DNA from: Streptomyces sp. CC208A
GTDB lineage: Bacteria > Actinomycetota > Actinomycetes > Streptomycetales > Streptomycetaceae
Length of the DNA stretch: 64,000 nucleotides
Direction of reading: 5' to 3'
Assembly: GCF_030010625.1 (NCBI RefSeq)
Contig: NZ_JASCXN010000006.1
Span: forward strand, 124,001-188,000
Part shown: positions 42,972 to 52,069 of the stretch, piece after piece
Numbering within the stretch: the stretch's first letter is position 1
Layout of the letters: each line of letters begins with the position of its first letter
The notes under the pieces: generated by a model
What the model saw: only the letters and a program-made list of their open reading frames with translations
What the model was told of the DNA's origin: nothing
Databases searched by the model: none
Position numbers and translations under genes: made by a program

Positions 42972-43570
42972 CGTCCACTCCGCCCCAGACCGCAGCGGCC
43001 ATCGCAGCTCGCCGCCGTCAGACTGGGCAAAAGCTCACCCAGGTCGAAAAGGCCATCGCTCAGCTTCGCCGGGAGACATCCAAGATCACCGTCAGGGCTA
43101 TCGCGGCCAGAGCGCAGGTGTCGCCCACCTTCCTCTATGAGAACCGGAATGCTCAGTCCCTCGTCCGGGAGGCCGTGGCCGTTGGCACACGGCGACGCGA
43201 TCAAACGAGCCAGGGCACACACGACCGCATCGAAGCCTCCTGGAGAGAACGGGCTCTGAACGCCGAGGAGGAACTCACTCGAACCCAGAAGGAGATCCTC
43301 GTCCAGCGCCAGCGCATCGGTGAACTTATGGGCCAGCTGCGTGACTTCGAGCAGATGGTCCCAGGCGAGTCCGTCCAGAAACTCGTCACCGAGAACACCT
43401 CGCTCAAACACCGCGTCCGCCAACTAGCCCAGGAACACCGAACGCTTCAGGAACGCCTTGAAGGAGCCCGTTCAAACAACCGCTTCGCCGAGAAACGCAT
43501 CGCCGACTTGGAGGCCCAGCTTGTCGAGCTTCAGCAACAGGCCCAACCCGTCCCCAGGACCACCGAGTGA
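42968..43570 (+). CDS. TnpC-like DUF6262 protein (helix-turn-helix plus coiled coil)
   Basis: The 200-residue protein begins with a TetR-like helix-turn-helix (ITVRAIAARAQVSPTFLYEN) and continues as a long coiled coil (LNAEEELTRTQKEILVQRQR, LVTENTSLKHRVRQLAQEHR). This is the DUF6262/TnpC layout found after TnpB in Tn554-like elements, where the protein helps orientation or efficiency of transposition. The ATG overlaps the TnpB stop. Confidence 0.85.
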   Translation: MTSTPPQTAAAIAARRRQTGQKLTQVEKAIAQLRRETSKITVRAIAARAQVSPTFLYENRNAQSLVREAVAVGTRRRDQTSQGTHDRIEASWRERALNAEEELTRTQKEILVQRQRIGELMGQLRDFEQMVPGESVQKLVTENTSLKHRVRQLAQEHRTLQERLEGARSNNRFAEKRIADLEAQLVELQQQAQPVPRTTE

Positions 43571-43583
43571 CGGGAGCTTCGTA

Positions 43584-44105
43584 TCAGCGGCCGGAGACCT
43601 CACGCAGCCATCGCGCGTGCTGACGGACGCGCGATGCATCCTCGGGGAAGTAGCTGGCCCAGTCCTCATTCAGGGACGTCCAAGCCGCTGGCTGTCCACT
43701 CTCTGTAACCAAAGGCGTTCCCGCACTCACGATCGCGACGAACGACAGCCCGAGAGTCGCAGGCCACTCCCGGCGATAGGAGCGCACCGTGGCCGCGGCA
43801 GGTTCCGGCAGCAACTCCGCCTCGACGCCGGTCTCCTCGAAGAGCTCACGACGCGCTCCCTCCCGGGGCGTTTCCCCCGGCTCAACACGCCCTCCCGGTG
43901 GAACCAAACCCCGCCACCGGTGATGAACCAGCAACACTCGAGCGAGATCCTCATCGAAGACCCACACCTCTGCGGCAAGCGGCTCCGAGGGCCCCAGGCG
44001 GGCCGCGGCCAGCCACTGGCCGGCGCCGTCAAACTTCCCCCTCGCCAGCCGGACGTCGGCGGCTGCGGCCTCTACTGCCCGTGGATCAAGCGCATCGTGA
44101 ATCAT
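43584..44105 (-). CDS. NUDIX hydrolase carried by the transposon
   Basis: The 173-residue product has a complete Nudix box (PPGGRVEPGETPREGARREL then FEETGV) with LARVLLVHHRWRGLV before it. The ATG at 44105 is preferred to a longer frame from 44168, which would extend close to the right end of the element; no clear ribosome-binding site is seen for either. It lies between TnpC and the right end on the opposite strand, so it is passenger cargo of the element rather than a pathway gene. Its substrate is unknown. Confidence 0.8.
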   Translation of the reverse strand: MIHDALDPRAVEAAAADVRLARGKFDGAGQWLAAARLGPSEPLAAEVWVFDEDLARVLLVHHRWRGLVPPGGRVEPGETPREGARRELFEETGVEAELLPEPAAATVRSYRREWPATLGLSFVAIVSAGTPLVTESGQPAAWTSLNEDWASYFPEDASRVRQHARWLREVSGR

Positions 44106-44213
44106 CGGGACAACGTAAGGCGAGGGTCTGACACCGGGGTGGCCCCGGACAACGTCCCGGACAGCCACGCGACGCTCCGACGCAGGTCACAGACGAACTG
44201 GACGTCTCGATGG

Positions 44214-44227
44214 TCGGTAAACTCGGT
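44214..44227 (+). repeat. Right end of the Tn554-like element
   Basis: The inverted terminal repeat reads TCGGTAAA on this strand and is followed by the second CTCGGT core, after which the interrupted kinase gene resumes as GAAGTTCTTC. Confidence 0.8.
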
Positions 44228-44945
44228 GAAGTTCTTCGCCCGTGAGACCCGGGCCTACCGAGGAGTCGTTCCCGCGCTCGGGCACGGCCGGGCGCCCCGT
44301 CTCCTCGCCAGCCGCGCGGACGACTTGGCGCTGCTGCTCAGCGTGGCGCCCGGTGGCCCGGTACCTGGGCTGGGACTGACCGCCGCCGAGTGGCGGTCCG
44401 TGCACGCGCAGGCCGGCATGCTGTGCGCTCGGCTGCACGACGCCGGTGCGCTCGACCCCCGCGACCGGACGGAAGCCGAAGCGTCGCTGGTGGCGGCGGC
44501 CGATGGCGCGGAGAAGTACCTGGGCCGCGCTGGGGACCGGCTCACCGCGGACGAGCAGCAGCTGGTCCGCGACTACGCGGCTCAGCTCCGCCGCGTCGGG
44601 CCGGTGCCGCTCGGCTGCATCCACGGCGACAACCAGCCGAGGAACTGGCTGTGGTCCGAGGCGGGGCTCGCGCTCGTCGACTTCGAGCGCACCCGCCCGG
44701 CCGCGCGCGTGCAGGACCTCGTCGTCCTCGCCGTCACCGAGTGGCTCGACCACCCGGACCGCGAGAGGGCGTTCCTCCAGGCGTACGGGCGCGACCTCAC
44801 CGGCGCCGAACGGCACGCGCTGCGCTGCCTGACCGCGCTGGACGCGGTCAACTGCCTGGCCTGGGGCCCGGATAACGGCCATCCCGAGGTCACCGCCAGA
44901 GGCCGGCGGACCCTGGAGCGGCTCATGAAGGAGGACCGGCCGTGA
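44228..44945 (+). pseudogene. APH-fold kinase (4), 3' part
   Basis: This segment encodes residues 56 to 294 of the split kinase: KFFARETRAYRGVVPALGHG, GPVPLGCIHGDNQPRNWLWS with a full HGDxxxxN loop, and LALVDFERTRPAARVQDLVV with the metal-binding Asp. No start codon with a ribosome-binding site is present, so it should be silent unless the element excises. Its TGA overlaps the GTG of the next NUDIX gene, showing it was part of a coupled kinase-NUDIX-MFS unit. Confidence 0.85.
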
Positions 44946-45418
44946 GCAACGTCCATCGCAGCATCACGCACGTCATGGTCCTGCTCCGGCATCCGGCCGA
45001 CGGCCGGATTCTCACCGTCCGGCACCAGCCGCGGTCGTGGCACTCCCCCGGGCTGCTCACCGTCGTCGGCGGCCGGCTCGAAGCCGACGAGTTCTTCGAC
45101 GAGGGCGCCGCACGCGAGCTCGCCGAGAAGACCGGCGTCCTCATCACCCCGGGCCGTCTCGAGTTCTGCCAGCTGGTCCACCTTCACGCCGCGGACGGGG
45201 AACGGGTGGTCGGCGTCGTCTTCCTGGCCCGGGAGTGGGAGGGCGAGCCGTACAACAGCGAGCCTGACACCCACAGCGAGCTCGTCTGGGTCGATCCCGC
45301 CAGCCCGCCCGACGACTGCCACCCTTTCACCCGCGAGATCCTCCGCTTCTTCGCCGCCGGGCACCGGTACGCCAACGTGATCGCCCCCGAGCTGGCCGTC
45401 GGGGATGAGCCCCGGTGA
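44942..45418 (+). CDS. NUDIX-fold protein with a substituted Nudix box
   Basis: The 158-residue protein has the Nudix fold (HVMVLLRHPADGRILTVRHQ upstream) and a box reading VGGRLEADEFFDEGAAREL then AEKTGV. In the consensus REUxEExGU the second Glu of the EE pair is Lys (codon AAG at 45128). That Glu normally binds Mg, so hydrolysis may be impaired or altered. Start and stop both overlap neighbouring genes by four bases. With the kinase split upstream, translation by coupling is probably lost, although the GTG may still be used. Confidence 0.8.
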   Translation: MSNVHRSITHVMVLLRHPADGRILTVRHQPRSWHSPGLLTVVGGRLEADEFFDEGAARELAEKTGVLITPGRLEFCQLVHLHAADGERVVGVVFLAREWEGEPYNSEPDTHSELVWVDPASPPDDCHPFTREILRFFAAGHRYANVIAPELAVGDEPR

Positions 45419-46450
45419 CGGTCACCGCCGGGCCCCGTAAGACGACCGCCTGGGCGATCCCGGCCTACCGGTACCTGCTCGGAAGCGAGGCCGTGACCCT
45501 GGCCGGGTCGGGGGTGAGCGCCGTCGCTCTGCCCGCGCTCGCAGTCCTGGAACTGCGCGCCACCGCCGGGCAGGTGGCGACGCTGGCGTTCCTCGGCCAG
45601 CTCCCCAGCACGCTCGCGCTGTGGGCCGGAGCCATGTCGGACCGGCACGCCAAGCGCTTCCAGCTCCTCATCTCGGACCTGGTGGCCGCCGCGGCACTCA
45701 CCACGATCCCGGCCGCCGCTCTGGCCGGGGTGCTCACCACCGGTCAGCTGTACGGGGTGGCGCTCGCGGTCGGCGCGGCGAAGGTGGTCCGTGACGCCGC
45801 GGCGATCAGTCTCCTGCCGACAGTCGTCGCCCCGCACCTGCTGCACGACGCCAACTCCCGTCTGGGTGCGGCCTCCTCGGTGGCCGACAGCGCGGGCAGC
45901 AACGTCGGTGCGGCGCTCGTGGGAGCCGTCGGCGCCGCACGGTCACTCCTCGTCGACGCCGCCTCCTTCCTCGCCTCCGCCTGTCTGGTCTGGCGTATCC
46001 GCGCGCCTGAACCGCACGCGCCCCGCGTCGGAGCCGTGAAGCAGCGCGGCCTCATCCGGGACATCGCCGCAGGCGTGCGCTACGTGATCGGGCAGCCGAC
46101 GATCCGCACGGTGATCGCGGCCCTGGCCGTGCTGTCCTTCGGCCTCGCGCTGATGAACACCTTCTGGGCGTACTACCTGCTCACCGCGCTCGGTGTCTCC
46201 CCGACCGCGTTCGGGGTGATCATGGGCGCCGGAGGCATGGGCAGTCTGGCCGGTGCGCTGCTCACCTCACGGATCACGGACCGGTTCGGCGTCGGCCCGG
46301 TGATCATCACCGGGTTCGTGGTCAGCCCCCTCGCCCAGGTGCCGCTCCTTCTGGCCGGGCCCGGCCGCGGCTGGCAGATCGTCCTGGCCGCGGCGCTCGC
46401 CGTCCAGTTGTTCTGGGCGACGGCTGCGGGAGTCAGCCAGCGCACCCTTT
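45415..46450 (+). pseudogene. MFS transporter, 3'-truncated
   Basis: About 345 residues of a major facilitator exporter are visible: YRYLLGSEAVTLAGSGVSAV in helix 1, LWAGAMSDRHAKRFQLLISD (the loop 2-3 motif), and later helices to LFWATAAGVSQRTL. It resembles drug-type MFS pumps of about 400-420 residues. Homology ends near 46449, after which the frame reads about 25 unrelated residues inside the second recombinase element. The last one or two helices are gone. The GTG overlaps the NUDIX stop. It was probably the exporter or self-resistance pump of the cluster and may be inactive now. Confidence 0.8.
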
Positions 46451-46557
46451 CTTGGGGCGTTTCAGATTTGTCTCAAGCCACGTCCCTCCTGCCGGTGGAT
46501 GGTGTCCGCTTGGCTCTCCGCTGACTGCTATCTCTCTTCTCCCAGTTATCTCGAGAA

Positions 46558-48045
46558 GTGACGAGCATGCAGTTGTTCGCGGTTGACATGGCGCTGGTGC
46601 GCCGACATTTGGACAGCCCAGTTCTCACGGGCACTGACGCAGCGCGTTTGCTGGAGCTCCACGGGATCTCCGACGGCACGCCGGTCTTCCTAGATGACGA
46701 GACGATGATGCCGGTGGAGCCCCTGTGCGCGTGGGGCCGGAGCATGTCGTACGCGGATCTGGCCGAGGGCACGTTGAAGGACTACGGGCGGATCATGGCC
46801 CGGTTCGGCGCCCATCAGGTCGAGCGTGACCGTGAGGTGCTCATGGCTACCGAGGCCGACCTCGTGTCCTACAAGAAGTCGCGCACGCAGCTGCAGGAGA
46901 AGCCGATCGGTTCTTCGGCGTGGTCGAAGGAATCATCGGTCTTGGACCAGTTCTTCGCCTTCGCGGTGGAGCAGAGGTACCTGCGACGTCGGCCCGTGCG
47001 GGTGGCGTCACGGGGGCGGAACGCGCTGAGTCCGAGGACGCGGCGTGGGATGGACATCCGGCATCTGAGTCTGGAGCAGTACCGGTACTTCCGGGATGTC
47101 GGGCTTGGCGGACAGGGCCCGGACGCGCGGCTGAACCGGTCCTATCGGGGGAGTTCCCCGCATCGTGACCGGGCTGGGGCTGATCTGGCGGTGTGCAGCG
47201 GGATGCGGTGGCAGGAGTGGGCGACTGTGCTGCTGCCCGAGCTCGGCATGGGTGTGGACCGCCCCGGCGACGAGGCCGACTTCACCGTCCAGGCGTGTGC
47301 GAAGTACGGCAAGGCACGGAGAGTCTTCGTCCCTGAGCAGGCCGTGCAATCCGTGGAGACCTACTGCCTGCTGGAACGGCCGGAGTTCACCGCGGCCGCG
47401 GCCCGGCGGCTGGAGCGCCGGCACCGGGAGCTGTTCGTCGTCTCCCGTGCCGAGCCGGAAACGGGCCGGGTTCACGGCGTGCTCGACGGTGAACGGCAGG
47501 TGTTCGCAATGCAGGCGATTCCGCCGAAAATGCGCCGGATCACGGTCTGGGAGGGCGAGTTCGGACTGGAGGCCATGACGGTGTTTCTCGGGCGGGGCGG
47601 TCTCATGCCGGGGGCGGATTCGTGGAAGCGGTACCGGCACGCCGCGTGGCGCCGGATGGTGGCGCTGGCCGATGAGACGACGCCGCGGCTGCCGGCCAAG
47701 AGGTGGCGCTGGCACGATCTGCGCCACACGTACGCCTTGCAGCTGTTGACCTATCTGGAGCGTCAGATGGATGGGGCCGAGCCGGACCTGGTGGCGCGCC
47801 GGCGTCGACATCGCTCCTACTTGAGCGGGCACATCCGCTACAACCCTCTGCTGATCGTCAGCCGCAGGCTCGGTCATTCCAGCCCGGAGACCACGTACGC
47901 GTACCTCGAGTACACCGACGACCTGGTGCACGAGTACGAGGCGGCGTTCGCCGGGTGGCTTGGTGACCCCGGTGAAGAGGCTACCTACGCGCAGATCGCC
48001 GCCAGGGCCTTCCAGTTGGAGAAGCAGTCGGCAGGGGCGTGTTGA
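46558..48045 (+). CDS. Tyrosine recombinase A of the second element
   Basis: The 495-residue protein has an N-terminal SAM-like core-binding domain (LAEGTLKDYGRIMARFGAHQ) and the catalytic residues Arg (AVCSGMRWQEWATVLL), His-x-x-Arg (RWRWHDLRHTYALQLL), His and Tyr (LGHSSPETTYAYLEY). It is a complete phage-type integrase fold. The start could be GTG 46558 or ATG 46567; neither has a strong ribosome-binding site. It shares a base with the next ATG (TGATG). Confidence 0.87.
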   Translation: MTSMQLFAVDMALVRRHLDSPVLTGTDAARLLELHGISDGTPVFLDDETMMPVEPLCAWGRSMSYADLAEGTLKDYGRIMARFGAHQVERDREVLMATEADLVSYKKSRTQLQEKPIGSSAWSKESSVLDQFFAFAVEQRYLRRRPVRVASRGRNALSPRTRRGMDIRHLSLEQYRYFRDVGLGGQGPDARLNRSYRGSSPHRDRAGADLAVCSGMRWQEWATVLLPELGMGVDRPGDEADFTVQACAKYGKARRVFVPEQAVQSVETYCLLERPEFTAAAARRLERRHRELFVVSRAEPETGRVHGVLDGERQVFAMQAIPPKMRRITVWEGEFGLEAMTVFLGRGGLMPGADSWKRYRHAAWRRMVALADETTPRLPAKRWRWHDLRHTYALQLLTYLERQMDGAEPDLVARRRRHRSYLSGHIRYNPLLIVSRRLGHSSPETTYAYLEYTDDLVHEYEAAFAGWLGDPGEEATYAQIAARAFQLEKQSAGAC

Positions 48046-49970
48046 TGGCGCGCGTGAAATGGCGGAGGTCTGTTGAGTGGACGGCGCATCTGCGGCAGGC
48101 GCTGGGGGCTCCGGGTGGGGACGGCAGGATCGGGGTGCGCGTGGTGGCGGTCAATGACCAGGGGCGGGAGCGGCTGCAGTACATCGATCCCGGGGACTAC
48201 CAGTGTTCGAAGCTGGCCGCGCAGTTGGCTGACGAGTGGGTGGAGTACGTCAACGCGACTGGTCTGTCGGCCTCGGCGTCCCGGGACTACGTGCGGGCTG
48301 TTGATCTGGTGTGCGCGGCCATGGACGCCGCATCCGAGGACTCGGCCGCCTTGTCACTGGAGTCCGTGGATCTGATGCCGCTGCTGGCCCGGTGGGAGCG
48401 CACCTTGCCCGCCGCGTACAAGGAGGGTTCGCGGCAGCCGGGGATGGCGGCCTCGGGCGTGCGGATTTTGATCGTGCGGCGGGACGACCATGCGGAGCGC
48501 CGGGTCGACGAGTCGCTGGCGAGGTTCTCCCGCGGCCAGACTCTCACCGGGTGGGGTGAGGGTGCCGAACGGGACGAATTCAGCCGGGCCGACAAACAGG
48601 CCTTGCTCAAGGCCGCGTGGTCGTCGGTGCACGCACTGGAGAAGCGGCTGGCCGAGGGCTGGGCCCTGGCGGAGCAGGGACGGCATCCCGACAAGGGGGA
48701 CTGGCTGCACGTGCCGGATCTGCTGTGGGGCCTGTCGCGGGGAGCGATCCTGCCCCGGCAGATCGGCGACAGGCTCCCGCCGACCACCGCGCTGTGGCCC
48801 ACAGTGCTGCGCGAGATGATCCAGCGCGAGGACGGGACCGTCGCGCCTCGGCGGGCCCGGCGGGATCTGATCTGGCAGCTGGTGCGCCGCCTCTACCCGA
48901 CGAACCTGGATCTTCACGCCTTCAGAGTCCTGCTGATGGATGCCACCGGGCACGCCTCGGAGGAGGTCACCAGCTTCGGCCTGTCGGATATCGAGTTCCT
49001 CCCGAAGGGTGTGCGTTTGACGCTGGTCAAGGAGCGCGCCCACCGCGTGCGGCACCGGGCCTTCCGCGACGCCCCCGGGGATGACGAGCCGGAGATCGAG
49101 GAGACGCTCGATCGACCGCGACGTGAGGCGAGCGCGATCGTGCGCCGGCTTGTGAAGGTCACGGAGCAGTCGCGGAGGCAGTGCCCGGAGGTGACCGACA
49201 CCCTGTTCGTGCGCCCCTCACTGGTGTACTACGACCTCAGGTTCGGACGCTGGGACGCCAACGCCGCAGGGCAGCGGTTCACCGACTGGCTGGGCTCGGT
49301 CGGGGTCACGATCGACGGCCCGGCGCACATCGGGCGGCTGCGGAAGTCCACGAAGGTGGAGAAGGCCATCGTCTCCGGTGGCCGTATCAGCGCTGCCGCC
49401 GACGACCACCTTGAGGAAACCTTCGCCGGCCACTACGCCCAGGGCACCACACTGCGGATCCTGTCCGGCAAGGTCATCACCACGGCCCAGGCCCACTGGT
49501 TCGAACGGGCGGTGAACGGGCCGACCGTGATCGCCCCGGAGGCGGCCGAGATCGCCGAGAACAGCGAGCGACTGCGGGAATTCGGACTGGAGGCGGAACA
49601 GGCGGACGGCATCGTCCAGGGCGAACTCGACATGGGCGTCTCCCACTGCAAGAACCCGTGGGACTCACCGTTCAGCAACCCCGGGGAGCTCTGCGCGGTC
49701 GCGCCGCTGCGCTGCATGGAGTGCCGCAACGCCTGGGTCCTGCCCAGCCACTTGCCGCAACTGATGCTGCTCGCCGAGCACCTGGAGAGGGTACGCCTCC
49801 GGCTCGATCCGCGAGCCTTCACCCTGCGGTGGGGCCAGTCCTACGTCAACCTCCGTGCCGTACTGGAAGAGCGCAGCGAGCAGGAGAAGGCCCTGGCGCG
49901 GCAGCACATCAACGACGGACTGGTCCGATTGGACCTGCCACTGTCCGCTCACGTGGAGTTCGACGCATGA
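48045..49970 (+). CDS. Recombinase-like protein B of the second element (diverged)
   Basis: The 641-residue protein resembles the middle gene of actinobacterial recombinase trios. A region AHIGRLRKSTKVEKAIVSGG could hold the HxxR pair, and LEETFAGHYAQGTTLRILSG could hold the His and Tyr, but the first catalytic Arg is not obvious. A Cys cluster (HCKNPWDSPFSNPGELCAVA then CMECRNAWVLP) near residue 555 may bind zinc. It may be catalytically reduced and act as a structural partner. Its end overlaps gene C by four bases. Confidence 0.65.
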   Translation: MARVKWRRSVEWTAHLRQALGAPGGDGRIGVRVVAVNDQGRERLQYIDPGDYQCSKLAAQLADEWVEYVNATGLSASASRDYVRAVDLVCAAMDAASEDSAALSLESVDLMPLLARWERTLPAAYKEGSRQPGMAASGVRILIVRRDDHAERRVDESLARFSRGQTLTGWGEGAERDEFSRADKQALLKAAWSSVHALEKRLAEGWALAEQGRHPDKGDWLHVPDLLWGLSRGAILPRQIGDRLPPTTALWPTVLREMIQREDGTVAPRRARRDLIWQLVRRLYPTNLDLHAFRVLLMDATGHASEEVTSFGLSDIEFLPKGVRLTLVKERAHRVRHRAFRDAPGDDEPEIEETLDRPRREASAIVRRLVKVTEQSRRQCPEVTDTLFVRPSLVYYDLRFGRWDANAAGQRFTDWLGSVGVTIDGPAHIGRLRKSTKVEKAIVSGGRISAAADDHLEETFAGHYAQGTTLRILSGKVITTAQAHWFERAVNGPTVIAPEAAEIAENSERLREFGLEAEQADGIVQGELDMGVSHCKNPWDSPFSNPGELCAVAPLRCMECRNAWVLPSHLPQLMLLAEHLERVRLRLDPRAFTLRWGQSYVNLRAVLEERSEQEKALARQHINDGLVRLDLPLSAHVEFDA

Positions 49971-52069
49971 TCATTCCCCGCCCGACTGCTCGTACGCAGT
50001 CCCTGTTCCGGCCGGACGAGCCGATCGTCCAGGGCCGGGCCCTGCTGCCGGAGGCCCGCAAGGAAGGCGCCCGGCAGCCACGTTTCGGAGACTTCGAAGT
50101 CCTCGACTTCAACGGGGTGGTGGCCAAGCCGGCCAACCGCAATCCGGCGTGGTGGCGCATTCGCCTTGCCGGGGAGCTGGCTGAGCCGCACTGGAACCTG
50201 CTCGCTCGAGAGGTGGTGATGATCCTGGCCAACCCTCAGCACGAGACGCTGCAAGCCCACGGCCTCCACTTCGGCTTCGCTCCCTGGGACATCGGCACCA
50301 TCAACTTGAACATGGGCTGCCTGCGCGGGCTGATCGCGTGGGCACGAAGCGAGGGCCTGGACGATGACCCGGCGTACTGGAACGTGGCCGATCTGCGCCG
50401 GCGGATCACAGCTTTGAGGACGACGGTCAAGGCCCCGACGCTGACCCGGCATGTCGCGTTCCTGAAGAAGTTGTCCCTCTTCGCCCCGGCCTTGAGTTGT
50501 GCCTGGCCGGCCGAGGACCCGTGGCCGGGCAAGACGGCGGGACAGGTCGCCGAGGACGTACGGGACGGCGAACTGTCCACGAGGGCCGTGCCGCCGGACA
50601 TCTGGTTTCCGCTGGTACGGGCGGCCTGGACCTACGTGCACACCTTCGCCCCTGACATCCTCCATGCCCTTCGCCAGGTCGAGCAGCTGAAGGAGGCCGC
50701 CGCCACGTCGGCTGCCGGGAGGGACGCCGCGCTGGATGCCTGCCTGACGGACCCGGAATGGAAGGTGCCCTGCCACTACGACCCGGAATGGCCGGGGGAC
50801 CTGCCGCCGGAGGTCAACTGGTCGATGCTCGCGTTGCTGCTGGGCGTGAACGAGCGTCGCTGCGGGGCGCTGTTCGGACGGTCTTCGGCAGCGTCGCGCA
50901 GCCGGCGGGCGAAGGTGTTGCGCGCCGTTGCCGACGGCCGCTACCACCTCGGCTTCCCCATGTCCTTGGTCGAGGTGACCCGTGCGAACGGCAGCCGCGG
51001 GCCGTGGCATCCCGGCTTCGACCTCTACGAGCTGTCCGTCCTGGCGACCACCCTCCGAAATGCCGCGTTCGTGCTGGTGGCGGCGTTGTCGATGATGCGG
51101 GACTCGGAGTTGCAGGAGATCGTCCGCGGGAGCGTGGTGGAGCACTACGACGCGCCCGCCATCGCCTCCACCCTCGTCAAGGGCCACGACGGGCGGCCGC
51201 GCAAGCACTGGTGGATCAGCGAGCCGGTCGCCGAGGCCATCGCGGTCGCCGAGGCCGTCTCACCTCACCCCACCAGGGTGTTCTCGACGCTCACGCCGAG
51301 GGCGGTCAACGAGGAGCTCAACGGCGGCCACATGGTCGACTCGTTCATCACCGCCGTCAACGCCGGACACACCTTCTCGGGGCTTGAGCCGATTCCTGCC
51401 GGCACCGTCCGTCCCCACATGTTCCGCCGCACGATGGCGATGCTCACCGACCAGTTCGCCGGCTCCGAGATCGCGCTGGGCATCCAGCTCAAGCACATCG
51501 CCACTCGGGCCCTGGCCAACCGCGCCACCCGCGGTTACGCCGCGCCCGATGCCACGTGGGCCAAGTACCTTGACGACGCGGTCCACGCCGCCCGGTTCCG
51601 TCGGCTCAAGGACCTCTACGGGGTCCACAGCAGGGGCGAGGAAATCGGCTTCGGCCCGGCAGCCGAACGCCTCAAGGCCGCCTTCGACCAGATCACGGCG
51701 ACAGTCAAGGCACGTCACGGGGACGCCCGCGTCGAGGACGACCTGTTGCACAAGGCCCGGATCACCATCAGGTTCGGCACGCTCAACAACTGCCTGTTCG
51801 ACGAACGCAACCCGGCCGGGGCCGTCTGCCTGGAGAACGCGGTCGTCCCCGAGGGGCACGCCGGCCCGCTGGAGGACCGCTGCCGCCCCGACCGCTGCCC
51901 CAACAGCATGATCGGCACCGAGCACGTCGCGCTGTACGACTCCCACCACCGCACCCAGCTCCAACTCCTACAGACACCGGGCCTGCCCGCCGGCCGCAAG
52001 GCCCTGATCTCCAGAGAGGCCGAACGCGCCCAAGCCGTCCTGGACAAGATTCGAGGCACATCCGCATGA
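49967..52069 (+). CDS. Tyrosine recombinase C of the second element
   Basis: The 700-residue protein has Arg in VAALSMMRDSELQEIV, His-x-x-Arg in RPHMFRRTMAMLTDQF, and His and Tyr in IQLKHIATRALANRATRGYA, consistent with an active tyrosine recombinase. A C-terminal Cys-rich tail (NNCLFDERNPAGAVCLE, EDRCRPDRCPNSM) is typical of this group. The ATG overlaps the stop of gene B and its own stop overlaps the coiled-coil gene. Confidence 0.82.
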   Translation: MIIPRPTARTQSLFRPDEPIVQGRALLPEARKEGARQPRFGDFEVLDFNGVVAKPANRNPAWWRIRLAGELAEPHWNLLAREVVMILANPQHETLQAHGLHFGFAPWDIGTINLNMGCLRGLIAWARSEGLDDDPAYWNVADLRRRITALRTTVKAPTLTRHVAFLKKLSLFAPALSCAWPAEDPWPGKTAGQVAEDVRDGELSTRAVPPDIWFPLVRAAWTYVHTFAPDILHALRQVEQLKEAAATSAAGRDAALDACLTDPEWKVPCHYDPEWPGDLPPEVNWSMLALLLGVNERRCGALFGRSSAASRSRRAKVLRAVADGRYHLGFPMSLVEVTRANGSRGPWHPGFDLYELSVLATTLRNAAFVLVAALSMMRDSELQEIVRGSVVEHYDAPAIASTLVKGHDGRPRKHWWISEPVAEAIAVAEAVSPHPTRVFSTLTPRAVNEELNGGHMVDSFITAVNAGHTFSGLEPIPAGTVRPHMFRRTMAMLTDQFAGSEIALGIQLKHIATRALANRATRGYAAPDATWAKYLDDAVHAARFRRLKDLYGVHSRGEEIGFGPAAERLKAAFDQITATVKARHGDARVEDDLLHKARITIRFGTLNNCLFDERNPAGAVCLENAVVPEGHAGPLEDRCRPDRCPNSMIGTEHVALYDSHHRTQLQLLQTPGLPAGRKALISREAERAQAVLDKIRGTSA

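Larger units (their letters stand above)
39048..44227. mobile_element. Tn554-like transposon with NUDIX cargo
   Basis: A 5.17-kb insertion encodes two tyrosine recombinases, a DUF6262-type coiled-coil protein and a minus-strand NUDIX hydrolase. It is flanked by a 6-base direct repeat CTCGGT (39048-39053 and 44222-44227). Just inside each copy stands TTTACCGA in inverted orientation (39054-39061 and 44214-44221). The gene order TnpA-TnpB-TnpC and the short core repeat are those of Tn554-family elements, which recombine by tyrosine chemistry. Precise removal of one core plus the element restores the kinase frame. The ends are intact, so the element may be recent. Confidence 0.85.

Noticed and set aside
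39054..44221. Assigning the NUDIX gene inside the transposon to the biosynthetic cluster
   Set aside because: It lies within the element's ends and on the opposite strand, so it came with the transposon.
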